A DNA stretch of 64,000 nt from Dromaius novaehollandiae (GCF_036370855.1 NC_088102.1:71805601-71869600); one strand, 5' to 3'; shown: positions 10,820-23,218, counted from the stretch's first letter. The notes: generated by a model not told the origin, from the sequence alone. Program-made: numbers and translations.

Positions 10820-13800
10820 GGTGAGCTGCAGGCAGTTGAAGAAAGCCTTGTTTCTGACTAAGCTGATCCTCTCGTCTCCCTATTGCTCCCAGCGTCTTGT
10901 TGTGCATTCACTGCTTCAGGGAGGCAAAAAGGATTGGCTCTTCTGAGCGAATTGCTGCAGTTCAACCTTTGCCTCTTTGCCCGATTGGATGACTTATCTA
11001 AAGATACTTAGTGGTCATGGAGTGTGATAAGGAGGAAGTTGCATTTTCGATTTTCATCCTGGGTCTTTCTGATCTTTAACTCTCTCTAGGGCCAAGGAAA
11101 TATTTGGAGCATTTCAGAGCTCAAAGCCAGGTCCCTGAGATGAGCATAAAGGAGGACAAGGGCTGACATTTGGGAAGCTGCCTCTATACTCCAGCCTCTC
11201 CTACCAGAGGAAAAGTGGGCAAATTTATATTTCTGATACACCAGGGATACAGTCTGTGTTGGTGAGACCATTTCCTGAAACGTGCAGTAGTGATGCTAAT
11301 ATACCCCCTTCCCAATGCCTGCATGGCCCTCGTTTGCCTTTATAACAGGTTTTGTTCTCCAGCCCATGACCTCTGGTTTCTCTCTTCTAGTTCCAGCATG
11401 TTATGTTGTTCCCAGAGATGGACAAGCAGAGCACGACTGGTGGTGGTGGTGGGGGGGGAGGTATCAATGCTCCTGTTTATGTTTTAGTGTTTTCCAGTGC
11501 AGAGGGGCTATTTGTGGGAGAGGACAAAAGGCTGGGGCTGCTTTGGATGACTAAGTGCTCAGCTGAGTCCTGTTGCTTGCTCAGAGGTTCTGGTTTTACG
11601 GTGAAAAAGAAGGGTTAGAAAGCAAGGTGGTGCTGTGCAGAAAGCACCAAGCTGACAACCAGTGCAGTTTAGTGCCTTACTGTGCTATCATTTCTATAGG
11701 TGGGACTTCCGTTAAACTGTTCAACCTTTGTGCCTCATTTCCCTATCCACAAATGAAGGGCCAGAACCTCCCTTTCTCTGTTTTATTTCACTGTACGGGG
11801 CACGGCTAGCCCGTTCCTGGGTAAGCAGGTAGTGGCAAGGAGAAGGGACGCCTTGTTGCCAGGTGGTCACAGAGAAGCAAATGAAATAACTTCCCCTGAT
11901 CCCTCTCTTGCCTTTACTAGATGGAGACTCGCTCACGTGCGACAAGCCCTTTGGCAGAGGAACATGCCTTTGTGCCACAGGCCGGGATGTCTGCACGGCT
12001 TTCCCTGTCCCTGCTCGCTCAGCTGGCACTGGTGCTGTCAGCGCTCCCTCCTGCGACACAGATGGGGAAGGTGTGTGCCGCAGTCTTTGCGGGAGGAAGG
12101 GTTTTCCTCACTCCAGAAAGCTGCCGTTTTCTGGGGGAGGATCTGGAAGGAAGACGGCCCTGGTGTTTATCCCGTGGTGTGCTGGGCGCTGCACACACCC
12201 AGCAGCGGGAGTATCTGCTGCCAGAAAGGCTCATGTTCAGGGCAAAGAGAGGGGAAGGGGAGGCATGTCACAGTCCCACCTTAAAAATGGTTTGGGAGGA
12301 AGAGACATAGGGGTGATCTGAAAGGTCTAGGAGCATTTCCTACCGAAAGGGCAACAGGGGCCCTCCAAAAGACAAGAGTGTGCAGAAAGCATCTGCTGTC
12401 CTGAAAAGGACTTCTTTTTTTTTCAAATTAAAAAGCCAGCCCTCAAATGTCTTAACCTTATTTCTGAAAATGGCAAAGGTTTCAGTGCAGATCAAGCTGT
12501 CTTGGCTGCTCTTTCCTTTGGATAGCAAAGGAAGGAGCTACATCCTTTTTAAGTCACTGGGGCTGAGTTAGTTGGTTATCATTTCTGAGATAATCATGCT
12601 ATTTCCAACCAACCAACAGTACCCAGGCAAGGTGAGTAGAGCAGATCTGGAGATGGTGACCAAGGTCAGCCACAGCCCAGTGATCACCCAGGAAGGCTGT
12701 AAGGATGAGGCAGGTCCCCTTCAGCTAGTAGCTCTTTGCTGGGATGCTCCCTTGAATCTCCATCCAGGCTCCACCTATTTGCACCTCAGCAGTTTCCTGA
12801 ACCCTCAATAACATGTTATTCCATCATCTCGCCCTGCCTATTTCTGAGCCTGTGTGAGTGTTTCCAAGACAAGTATCATGCGGCAAGGCATTTGGTCACC
12901 TGCTGTGCAAAGAGACACTGTTGTTTTGAACCCGCGCCTTGTGTAGGAAGAGGAAGGTGGTAGCCATTCTCACTGTTCCTTTTAAAATCCCAGTTGCTCT
13001 GGAAAAGATCTTAGATACCGCATTTTAGCCAGGTGGCCATTATGGCTTAATAAAATACAGACCGTCCAGACTCCCTCCATACATCTTCCCAGAGGTCTCT
13101 TTCCTAGCAGAGATTTCCTATGGGCCAAAAGAGACAAATGCCGAGGCCCATGAGATGGGGGAGCAGCATTTCAGCATCACAGTAAGGGAGTGGGATGAAC
13201 ATTTGGGACGGGCTGATGCCTTGCAGATGTTGGGTACTTCATACATAGTGAAAACCTGGAGATGCAGAGCGGACTGAGCAGTTTCTTGGTAGGCACACAT
13301 GATCGCAACTGAAGATACCTTTTGTTTAGAGCTGGTCTTCAAAATGCATTGGTTTTACAGGAAAGGTGGAGTCCCTGCTATATCAGAGTAGGGAATCTGT
13401 CAGGCAATGTGCCAAAGGGATAGTGTACAAATCTCTTTAAATGGTGGGTGAAAACTCCTTTCAGTGGTGCTTTGTCTTTACCGGCTATGAGAAGGCTGGA
13501 TCGGTAAATATGAGGGCAGAAAGAAATGGGAACAATATATGCAGTGCATCTCTATATTGCTCAGCCCTCGTATTTCCTTGCAGTAAAATCAAGCACCTGG
13601 CTGAGTTTCTGCTAAATGAAAGCACTGATGCTGACTTTTTTGTATAGGTGAGTGTGCCCCTATTTTTCACCCTGGCCCAAATAAATGTGAATAATGGGCA
13701 CATCTGGGTACCGCTTGCCTATCCATTTCCCAGCAATGGAACTGCACAAAGAGACAGGTTCTCAGCAGACATATATCCCAAACCCATCCTGCTGACACTG

Positions 13801-15973
13801 GTGGGCTGAGCCACAGCCACCAAAGATGTGGCCAGAGCCTTGCGTAGCCCTAACATGCCTCTGTACGTCAGCGGGGAAAGCATGGCAAAATCCTTCTCCC
13901 TGCCACCTGGCATTTCTAATCATCCAAAATCTAATAATCTTGGTACCACCCTCATTACTGTTCCCCAAAGATCAGCCAAAGCACAGGCATAGCTAACAAA
14001 TCTTTATTAGTCTTCAGAAGCAGGCAGCCAGATGCTAACACACGGTGGAAGTGATGTGCTTCGTTCAGGCTCCATCCACTGACACCAACTCACACTAACA
14101 TATATTTTACTCTTGCTTACCTAAGTGGTTTCATTGTTTTTTGGCTGCTTTCCAGAATTTAATGTTATTTATTTGTTGATCTCAAGAGCCTCCCCTAAGC
14201 AAAATTCAACAACTTCCTTGTTTATTTGCAAGGCTATGTACATGCAAAGCCGTATCTTTGGCTGTTTTTGACACCTCTAGTCAAAACTGTCTGCATCTTC
14301 CTTCATCTCTGCAACCAGCTGCTTGGAGATGGGACAAATGTACTGGCTGGTAACTGCAGCAGCTTCCCTGGCATCACTGTTTGAGTGGCTGTCAGGAGGG
14401 AAAAAGACGGGTGATAGTTTGTTATTACCAGGAGACTTCACTGTGGAAGGTGTGATGAGGTGCCTTGCAAAGCCCAGAGATGACTCTAGGGAGCAGACAT
14501 TCGACAGAGGGACCCAGATTACAGCTGCCAGCTGCCAGGTACCATACAAACTCAAATGCATGGGAAAGGCTGTTGATGTTATCATCCCTGCTTATTCTCA
14601 GGGCAGTGTGGACCACAGGCACTAAGAGCTGGCTTATTCCTCCTGATTTTAGCCATTTAATAGTGAGGTGTGTAATTGATAGCAATTAGTCACTGGGAAG
14701 AGATGGACATGTCCAGATACTGGGACAGCCCATCCTGAGAGGTGTATTTAAGAGAAAGGGCCCCTTTTTCTCCTCCTGACTAGAGCAGGAGCAAAGACAG
14801 TCCCAGACTGGACACTTCATCATACACTGTTAAAGTTAGGTGGGATACGTCCCACCTTGAATATCTCCTAGAAGGGTTCTACGACCCCTCAGGAACTGTC
14901 TTCAGGTATCTCAGTTCTCAAAAACAAGCCCGTCTGTCTACTTCTGGAAGAAATTAAGTGCTAAACAGAAAAACACAATGAAATCATTACTATGGTAGTA
15001 TGGATGGCTTGATAAATTTGAGTGATAGAGCAGAAAAGTAAATTCAGTGTAACTGAATCAAGACAGGGTAGCAAATGCTTTCTATTTTAACTGTTAGATC
15101 AGGTTTCCTAATGCGATGCACCATTGTTTTCATCCAGGCTGACAACTTTGCAATTAGAAAAAGATCTTGTTTCACCTCCCTGGGTTATATTATTTTTAAT
15201 AACTAGCTTTTATGTGGTGCTTCTTACCTGCAAATCTTAATGTCAACTTTGCTTTAGAGAAGGCAAAACTGAATGCCAGCTGTGCTTGGCACACAGGAGT
15301 AGAGATTACCCTGAACACTGGCATGGAAATCAAAAACTGAGATTGAGCCACATGCCACCTTGCAGTCAGACTGTAGCGTTTTCTTTGCTAGCTGTGCAAG
15401 CCTGGGAGTGCGGTTGTTGGCAGAGCGTCAGTAGACACAAAACTGCCTGATGGAGAGCCACATTTCAGGAATGACAGTCCCCAACACAGCACCAGGTGAT
15501 GGGGGAGGAGGCAGAAGGGATCTTAAAACATGCACAATTTTCTAAATCTTCCACCCTGGCCCTTCACTCAGCAGGGCAGATATTTTTGAGGATGCCAGCT
15601 GAGCCCTTGTGATTCCCACAGCTGTGGCGCAAGGATCTGCAGGCACCTGGAGTGCTGCATTACATAAGGCTTCTGCACTTGGGGCCAAAACTAGGCATTA
15701 ACAAGTTACTAAAAGTCCTTTTCTGGCTTCAATACTGTGGCAGTGAGGGCTGTAGAGGTATGAAAGTGTCCCACCTACCTGGTGTTCAGAAAGCTCTGGT
15801 ACAGCCACATAAAACAAAGATCCTCATGGCTGTTGTCCTCCTCTCTCCCCAGCACATCTGCATTGACTGGGCCTGGAGAGCTGGTTTAGACAAGGAAAAA
15901 TTAAAAACAATAAATAAACCAAAGAGCGTAACCACCACAGCTGTAAAGCAGCACCGCTGTCTGGAAGGCAGGT
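10820..15973. other. Intergenic region between CDHR5 and SCT
   Basis: This 5.2 kb stretch lies 5' of CDHR5 and 3' of SCT. It should hold the CDHR5 promoter and any noncoding first exon, but I cannot place a convincing TATA box or start site. Several short open frames here, such as those near 11.8-12.3 kb, show no family resemblance. The only element noted is the integrase-like fossil near 14.3-14.6 kb. Confidence 0.6.
14290..14625 (+). mobile_element. Possible fossil fragment of an endogenous retrovirus (integrase part of pol)
   Basis: A plus-strand stretch translates to text resembling the core of a class I (gammaretrovirus-like) integrase. An early YWLV...FEW segment is followed by DRGTQ-TA with CQ-YKL nearby, which corresponds to the conserved DRGTQFTA block. 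No flanking LTRs, primer-binding site, gag or env parts were recognised. It looks like a broken, old, isolated relic, and the call rests on motif resemblance only. Confidence 0.33.
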
Positions 15974-16046
15974 TCACCTGCCAATGGCCTGCTCCACGGT
16001 CATATGGCCATGCTCTGTTAACTCGCTGATTGTCACTTCAGCCCTG
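15974..16046 (-). CDS. SCT: SCT coding exon 4 (C-terminal peptide and stop)
   Basis: Acceptor CTTCCAG precedes a frame reading SRAEVTISELTEHGHMTV...AIGR and a TGA. The phase matches exon 3, and choosing the alternative AG three bases later would hit a stop at once. A GT inside AGGTGA could act as a further donor, so the exact end is less sure than exons 1-3. Confidence 0.7.
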
Positions 16047-18253
16047 CTGGAAGAAAAACAAGTATCCTCTTCAAATCAGGCTCAGATGCTCTTTAAGTAC
16101 TTTTTTTGTTTGCATGCCCGCGAATCACTTGTGACAGCATGTGCAAGGTAAGTCATGGACTACCCTCACTGGGTTAGCTCAAGCTCAAGAAACCATCAGC
16201 TTGATTTATTCTGAAGACCCAGACTCCAAGAAAGCTCCACTTTCCCCAGGAGTCTGAGGGAAACTGCTGGCTTTTGACCTGTTGCAAATATTGAAAGCAT
16301 TTTAAAAAGTTCTTCCTTCCCACTTGGCTCATGACAAAGGGACAGATTTTAATATGCACTTGCACGCTGCTTTGTTAGCCGTTATGGACATGCCCTTCAG
16401 CCCGTGGATCTACCCCTTCTTCCAGCATCTGGAAATTAAAAATCTACTGCATCTGCCAGGATTTCCTTAGTGGTGCATGTCCCAGAAAATATCAAAGCAC
16501 CCTGCACAGATGGGAAGGAACCAATGTGCTACATCTCTACCTTGAAGGAAGGACCAAGCCTGAAGGAGACCTTTCCAGGCAATGTTATCCCTTCATAACA
16601 GATCAGTAGCAAGGAGAGATGTGGATAATAATATTGCAATGAGTGCCACATGATACAACTGATGCTGTGCTTGCATGTATGGCTTCTGCGGGAGCTAGTC
16701 ACCCTGTACTTTGGCTGGTTGAAAGATCCAGTCTGCCATATATATAATTTTGTCTAAAGCATGACCAGTTGGGCAACAAGAACCATGGATGGGGACTATG
16801 AAACTCAGAGCTCTTATGCATTCTGCTATGGTGCCACTTTTCCCAAATGCTTTATTTGAAATGGGTAAGTCACCTGCACTTTCTCTGAAAAATTAAACCA
16901 AAATGCAAACAAAAAACCCCAATGTGTGATCTGAAGTTCCATCCCCTGCAGATAAGGCTCAGTACCACCATATACAATAGAAAATGTTGCCTTATGCTAA
17001 GAAGTAGCCTCAGTGAGAAGGTCTGTGTCCTACTGCAACGGGCAGGGCAAGCTGGTGGCACATCTCTGCTATTGCACAGCAGCTCACGGCACAGGCTGGC
17101 AGGAGGAGACCAAGCCCCAGCCCTCTTGCTCTTGCCTTGGATTTCCCAAACCACTGGCCATGCCACCCTCTTTCCCTGGAGATGAGAACTCTCTCCCTGA
17201 AGCTTGTGTGGAGGCTTTCTCAAGGGTGGAGGAAGGCTGAACAGCTCCAAGTCATGTCCCCATTTCCCAGGAGGCAAAGGTTTTACCTGCGCTTGCGGCC
17301 CATGAGATTTTGAATGAACTTCTGAACCTGAGCCTTTCCTCTCATCTTGCTGTATTCACTGGTAAACAGCCCATCTGAGTGCCTCTGGGACCTGCAGTGG
17401 GGAAAAAAAAGGGTCATAAGACCACCCAGTGGCTGCTCCCCCCAGCCATGAGATGTGGGACCTGTCCCAAGGCTCTGGTATCCCTCCCCTGCTGTCTCTT
17501 CTCATCTTGGGCATCCTCCAGATGAGGCCAGTGCTGGGGCTGGTTCTGGAGCTGGAAGCAGCTCAGCCCCATGAGCATCCCCCTTGGCTGAGGTCACATC
17601 TCCCATTGGAGGTGGCCCTGCCCTGGGAGGGTGGGTTTGGCTCCTCCTTACCTCTCCTTGAGGCCTACTAGGTGTTTGACTAGCTGCTGCACATAGGCAT
17701 TGCCATTCATCTTGCTGAGCTCGCTGTGGAAGAGCCCATCAGCATGTCTCTCAGTCCTGGGAAGTTAGAAGAGGAAAAACGGATGGGCATTTAAAACTTC
17801 ACCCTCAAGGAGGAGGGTCCTAAGCAAGGATTGGCAAGAACTAAGTCAATTTGGCAAAGTTTCACAGAAAAGCAAATCCTATAGAGGTTTAACCATCATA
17901 TAGCAAAACCACCTGAATCTCCTCTTACTAAAGTCATTACTTTATCATGAAGATATGGGAATGTGAGGATGTCTGGTCAACAGCTGTTTGGTATAAAAAC
18001 TAGGACAAGAGACAGGAGAAGTAATTAATTAAACACCCTCGGATACACAACCCTTGAGTAACAGGTAGTTAATGGTGACGGTACTGAACAGCAGCACTCT
18101 TTGGTAACTGATGGGCCATTGGAAGGAAGGCTCATAACCTTGGTGAGGTTCAACCAGAGCTAGCAAATTGCAAGTCAGACTAGCCCAAGAGTAGGATAAA
18201 AGGTCTGGGATCCAGCTATTGATCTGGATCAGCTACTCAAGAGACCCCTTGCA

Positions 18254-18308
<55 letters not shown>

Positions 18309-18849
18309 GTCTGCATGGAGAATGGGGTGAGGGCAGCCGGGCCAAGCACTGGTTGCGGCTGTGGGAGGGCTGCAAAGGAGTCTCAGCTCTGTCCTCCTCC
18401 TGCCTGACTCCTTTAGTCTCTCTGTGTTTTAATTGCTCCTGCACAAGCAGGAGGAGAAATGAATCCTGCTTAAGATTTACATTCAGCCTTGTGAGCTGGT
18501 GGACTAACAAGGTTGTCTATTCGCAGTTACTTCTTTGCAGGACTGGGCTATTTGAGACAGAAACATCCACCTCTACCAGCCTGCATAAACACCTAGTAGG
18601 AAAACAGGCTCAAAAGTATCTTTTTTTATTGTAGTCTGATCTGTTTGGTGGTCTTGTTTTTTCTCCTGGATGGAAGATAAAAAGCTGGCTTTCTAGCTAG
18701 CGGATTCTTTGAAGAGAAAGCCATGGAGAGAAAGGAAGCAGAGGCACGAGAACTGCTTACCTCTCCCAGGATGGAAGAGATGCCGAGAAGTGCGATAGGA
18801 CAATCATGGGAATAATTAGCCTCCACAGACCAGTCATCACGGAAAGCAT
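15974..18849 (-). CDS. SCT: SCT, prepro-secretin with secretin-like peptide, complete coding region
   Basis: This gene encodes the gut hormone secretin, which acts on the class B receptor SCTR, together with the secretin-like peptide (SCT-LP) known from birds. Four exons (18761-18849, 17652-17756, 17287-17391, 15974-16046) with consensus splice sites and matching phase 2 junctions give a 123-residue precursor. Residues 1 to about 25 are a signal peptide. SCT-LP starts at His34 (HADGLFHSELSKMNGNAYVQ) and secretin at His69 (HSDGLFTSEYSKMRGKAQVQ), running to Met95. Secretin is followed by Gly-Arg-Lys-Arg, the amidation and cleavage signal. Each peptide is preceded by R-x-x-R (RTER and RSQR). A short C-terminal peptide ends at TGA (15974-15976). 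The gene lies between CDHR5 and DRD4 as in human. Confidence 0.95.
17287..17391 (-). CDS. SCT: SCT coding exon 3 (mature secretin)
   Basis: A 105-base exon, phase 2 to 2, between CACTGCAG (with a long pyrimidine tract) and GTAAAA. It encodes SQR then the 27-residue secretin ending QKFIQNLM, then GRKR. As I recall chicken secretin, it differs only in having Lys rather than Asn in RGKAQ. Confidence 0.95.
17652..17756 (-). CDS. SCT: SCT coding exon 2 (secretin-like peptide, SCT-LP)
   Basis: A 105-base exon, phase 2 to 2, between TTCCCAG and GTAAGG. It encodes TER then HADGLFHSELSKMNGNAYVQ and QLVKHLVGLKE. This is a glucagon/secretin-superfamily peptide, distinct from secretin itself. Confidence 0.93.
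18257..18306 (+). repeat. (GT)25 microsatellite
   Basis: Twenty-five uninterrupted GT dinucleotides lie in SCT intron 1, about 500 bases from the SCT-LP exon. On the transcribed (minus) strand it is a CA repeat, which is known to bind hnRNP L when intronic. Confidence 0.97.
18761..18849 (-). CDS. SCT: SCT coding exon 1 (signal peptide)
   Basis: ATG on the minus strand at 18847-18849 opens MLSVMTGLWRLIIPMIVLSH, a strong hydrophobic leader, ending FSASLPSWE before donor GTAAGC. Phase 2 is left for exon 2. Confidence 0.9.
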
Positions 18850-21254
18850 GATGTCTCCTAAATCAAAGCATGCAGTTTTATGAACAGTAAAATGAATGAC
18901 CTTGCTCTTTGCCAGCTGTGGTTCATATGCCGCATAGAAGGCATGGCTAGAGAAGTAACACCAGTGTAACTAAATCAGGCAGGAATTCCTGCCAACAAAG
19001 CTAGTATTTCTTGAAAAATATAAAAGATGAGCCATTCAAATCCATCATGTTGCCATGAAGTTCTAAGTTGTTTGCAGCTGTTATCCCCTCACAACACTAC
19101 CAGCCCCAGAGCATGGGCCTGAGGTCGCCTGTGTAAGATGATGTTTGTGCCGGAGTATTGCTGCAAATCAGTATAATGTGCCTCAAATATGCAGGGAGGT
19201 ATCGTGTGAGTTAATCCATGAGCGGCACAATGCCATGGAATAAAGCCCATTCCACTGTAAGCCTCTGACAGCTGAGCCTTTGGGGAGAGGATTTAAACCA
19301 CTCATCAAAACACCCCACACAGATAGGCTTTAATATACCTAGAAGATGCCCAAAAGAAATCTGTTCTTTTTTTTTCTCTAAACTTTCAGACAAAAAAAAT
19401 TGGCATGTACCAAAAAATAATTCATCCGCACACAGGGGGAGGGCTCTTGCATGTGCTGATATCTATTTATCCTCAAACCTTATTTTCAAGAAGAAAAAAA
19501 AAAGAAATAACACACAGCTTCAGTAACAGCAAAATCTCATATTTCGTTGTTCTCTTGTTGAAATAAAAATAAAATTGCATTTTGCCTATCATAAGCCATT
19601 GCATATTTTTCACTTTTATTTCCCAAGCTCTTCTTGCTCTCTTCTTCTTGCCTGCAGAAATGCATATGTGCCCCTATAAGAGGGTGCTCACGTTCCCCCA
19701 GGAATTACACAGAGGTCATGCCTGTAATTGATCATACTCAGGTCTTCTGCTTGTGAAGAGGCAAATCTTGCTTTCTTAGTTCCCATCCTGGAAACCCCCA
19801 TATTGCACTTGGTAACCCAAAATCAGGGTCCTCCCATTTTGGTTTTATTCTAGTCTGAAACCAGGCAGTTCGAAGAGCATTAAAGGACTTTCAGAGTTTA
19901 CTGAACACTTTCTAGCCCTACAGGGACTGTTTTCTACCCTAGAGATACTGCAAGATAAGGAGAGAGAGGCAGAGGAATGACAAGAGTGGGGGATTTATAC
20001 ATAAATGACATCACTGTAAGCCATGGCACAGCTGTTTAATGGAGGCTGCAGGGCAGAGAGGAGAGAGGTTTTGCAGAGAAGTTCATGGTGAGGGAGCTGT
20101 AAGCTTCATCTAACAACCACTTCTGATGCTTTTGGTGTTGTCAGTCTTCCTGCCTGCTTTGGCTTGGAGGGGGATTAAATTAATAAAAGAAAAATAACAT
20201 TTCAAAGGTCAGTTCCTTGTTGGAGTCTGGACAAAACAGGCTCCACAGTGCTGCCTCCTGCACTTGGGAGAGACGAAACCAGCCCCTGAGTCCAGAGCAT
20301 GCCAAGCCTCAGAGAAGTGAAACCAGCCCACTGAGCCCGTCCCTCAGTCTATAAAGAACCTGTCACACAACGCCTTGGCCCCTGGATCTCAAACTGGTGT
20401 TTTTGGCTTTCCTTGTGCCAAGCCAGAGCTTGTGGTCCTCCTGGAGCACCATGGATCCACCTTCCCCCTGGAGATGGGCATTGGGAATCAACCTGTGTCT
20501 GCAGGGATTTCACTGTGGCCATGACAGTTTGTCCTCAGAAACTGTATTTAACATCCCATTTAACATCCCAGCCCCAGCTCTAGCCTCTCTCCTGATGGTC
20601 TCTAGCCACTGACCAAGCAGATCAACTTGTCTTTTCCCTTTCTGCACATAATCTCTTCCATGTGCAGATCAGACTTGCTTGGTGTGAGCAGTGGCTTTTG
20701 GGGAACTTCTGCGTGTCACTAACGATTGCTTTGTGCTGCATTCGTGCTGCTTTCCAGCAGACGAATCCGACTACTAAAACATCAGCTTGCACCCAAGGCC
20801 TTTGTCAGATCAAGTCTCCCAACACGCTGAAGCAACACTACTGCCAGGAGAGCTTCCTGAAACGCGTGCTGTGAGCCCGACACACCTTCTTGCTCCTGCC
20901 CATCTGTTAGGCTCTCCCTAAAACTAAGGACCATGTATTTCTGGACACACCTCTGGTCCAGCTGCTGTTTGAACTCTGTTCTTTCCTCTGGTTGCTCTAG
21001 AGGAAGAAAACCCCACATATTATCAACACTGCTGTTCAGGAGATGGATTGCCTCATGGCAATGGCTTGGCGGAGTATGACAGAGGCCCAAAATCCACCAC
21101 CCAAACCTTGAACCTAGGGAGAAGGCAGCCCATCCAGGCTGACTGTGTCAGCATGGCAGTACTCACCACGCCGGGGTCACTCAGGGCTCTCAGCTGTCTC
21201 ACGGCTGCGATGCGCCACTGGCCCACTCCTCTCCATGGCCCCCTATAAATCTGC

Positions 21255-21600
21255 AGCCCTTATCAGAAGCAATTACTTGGGTAAAGATGGTAAAACGAGT
21301 AATCATGATTAACAGCAGATAGTGCAGCCGGGTTCAAATCTCCTTTTAATTACTCAGTAAACCTGTTCAGGTCATTCGCAGCAATTCAATGGACCATATT
21401 TTTGCTGATGTGTAATAATGTCTGTGCGCATAATGACAGTAATTTGCTGGACAAACATCCCTGGACCAATTGATCCATTATGATTGTCATCATTATCTCT
21501 CTTCCTGACTTTAATTACCTCTTGATAGGAGTTTAATCTTCTGTTCTTCTTTTTTAATTCTGGCTCGGGGTTTGTTTGCAATTACCAGAAAGATTGAATG
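21255..21600 (+). promoter_or_regulatory. AT-rich block dense in homeodomain-type ATTA/TAAT motifs (candidate enhancer)
   Basis: About a dozen ATTA or TAAT cores occur within some 340 bases, including TAATTAC, TTTAATTAC, GTAATCATGATTAAC and CAATTACC, with no simple-repeat structure. This texture is typical of conserved noncoding enhancers. The function is inferred from composition only. Confidence 0.3.
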
Positions 21601-22429
21601 AGTGTATGTGTGTATCTCCTATTTGGCAAAACAACTTGTGGCTTTTTTAGGACAAACATTGACTGATCAGTAGGACGAGATGCAGCTCCTGCGTGAGGGG
21701 ACAATGCTTTTCAAGTTGCAGTTTCATGGTGAGGTCTGGTGAGACCAGACCGAATCATAGCTTTACAGGAAGAAGCATACATAGACCTGCATGAGAAACA
21801 CACTGAATATACTCCCTGCCTTCACCGGGCTTTAGAGCTGGCTGCTGTCAAGCACTTCTGCTAAAGGTGATGTACAAAGGGAGGGAGAAAATAGGATTGC
21901 ACCCTTTCTCTGCTTCTTTATTTTGTATAAAGTATCTCAGAAGGATTAATCATTATAAATAAATCTGCTTATCTCCCAACTGGGGAAATAGGAGCTATAT
22001 TGCACTTTTTCTTGTCTACTTATCTTTTCTCCTCATGGGAGCGAAGGGTATCTCCACGATTAGAGGGCTGGGAGTGATGTGGCTTTTCCACATCATCCTT
22101 CCCTTAGAAGAATAAAACATGCACCGATGAGTCCTGTAGAACGTTGCCCTTATAACTGTTTTCTTCAGCAGTATTAGCACTGTCATTTCTCTTGCAGACC
22201 CCTCACTAACTCTCTGATACACTTTTTTGTGTTGATATGGCCTCATTCAATGTATTTTGTCCTCTGTAAAACCAGGTGCAGATGTGTTGAGTCACATGCT
22301 TCTCCCACTGCAGCTGAAAGCTCTTCTGAGCACCCAGCCCAGCTTTGGAAGCCCCCCCATAGCGTTGGTGACGTCTGCAGTCTTTGGATTTCTATTCTTA
22401 GCATTTAAAGCCTTCCTTCATATATGACA

Positions 22430-23218
22430 CCAGTACAGTGGTGACAGGCTTCGGCTGGGGCTCCTAGTGTTGCCCAGTGCAAACATCCGCAACTGAGAAA
22501 GGCCCTCGTTATGGAAATTAGGCTTGTCGGCCACCATAACAGGGCCCGACCCTAGGTTCCCGCAGAAAAGTCCATAGCCAAATCAAAGCAAATTAAATAA
22601 TTAAATTTTAATGACGTGCATGCAGTAATTAGAGCTCGAGCTAAGTGCCTCCGAAGAGGGACCCCGAACAAAGAAATCCCTGGGCAATTATAGCTTTTCC
22701 AAATTAAGTTTCCCACCCCTCACGTGGTAGTTCAGACCAATACTAATTTTTAGGTCTGGGGTCTCCTGCTCCTTATTGGGTCTCCTCGTTGTTCCTAGGC
22801 AGGCTGTTTTTCTCCCTCACCTTCACTGTTGCGGTTTCTGCTGACAGTTGTACCTTCGTTTCTTGTTGGGTCTTACTGTTTTCTCTCAAGGTCCTGAGGA
22901 GGAGGAGGTGATTCTGCATCGTAACAATTAACACTGCCCCAGCAGTGAGCTAAGGCTTTGTCCCTCAAGGTCCTAATGCCCTGCACTGCTCTTATTTCAA
23001 AGCCTTGACGTCCTCCCTTTCGGAGCGTGAGACGCGGGAATGCAGATTGCTTGTAACTTCCTTATCTTCCCAGCTTGAACCAGCTCTCAGGCCCTTTTCT
23101 TACTGACCTAGGTAAAAGTTCATTATTTTATCTAAGTGCGGCCTAAGGCTGCAACAAGTTTAGCTACTCATGCTAAGCAAGTTTTATATAAGTTGTGCTA
23201 AGCAGCTACCTCTAGACA
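22430..23218 (-). mobile_element. Probable solo LTR of an avian endogenous retrovirus (ERVL-like)
   Basis: Read on the minus strand, this stretch has the order expected of an LTR. There is a long U3, then a TATA-like box with GAAAAGCTATAATTGCCC, then a start-site region with TTCGGGGTCCCTCTTCGGAG, then an ATTAAA-type polyadenylation region and a U5 with GGGTCGGGCCC. A TG start near 23218 is plausible. The 3' end could be the ACA at 22525 or the CA near 22440, and I could not confirm a target-site duplication. No internal retroviral genes adjoin it, so it looks like a solo LTR. Family and age are uncertain. Confidence 0.5.

Noticed and set aside
11832-12321. Overlapping 130-150 codon plus-strand frames
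   Set aside because: Three frames are open at once in GC-rich sequence, none with a family signature.
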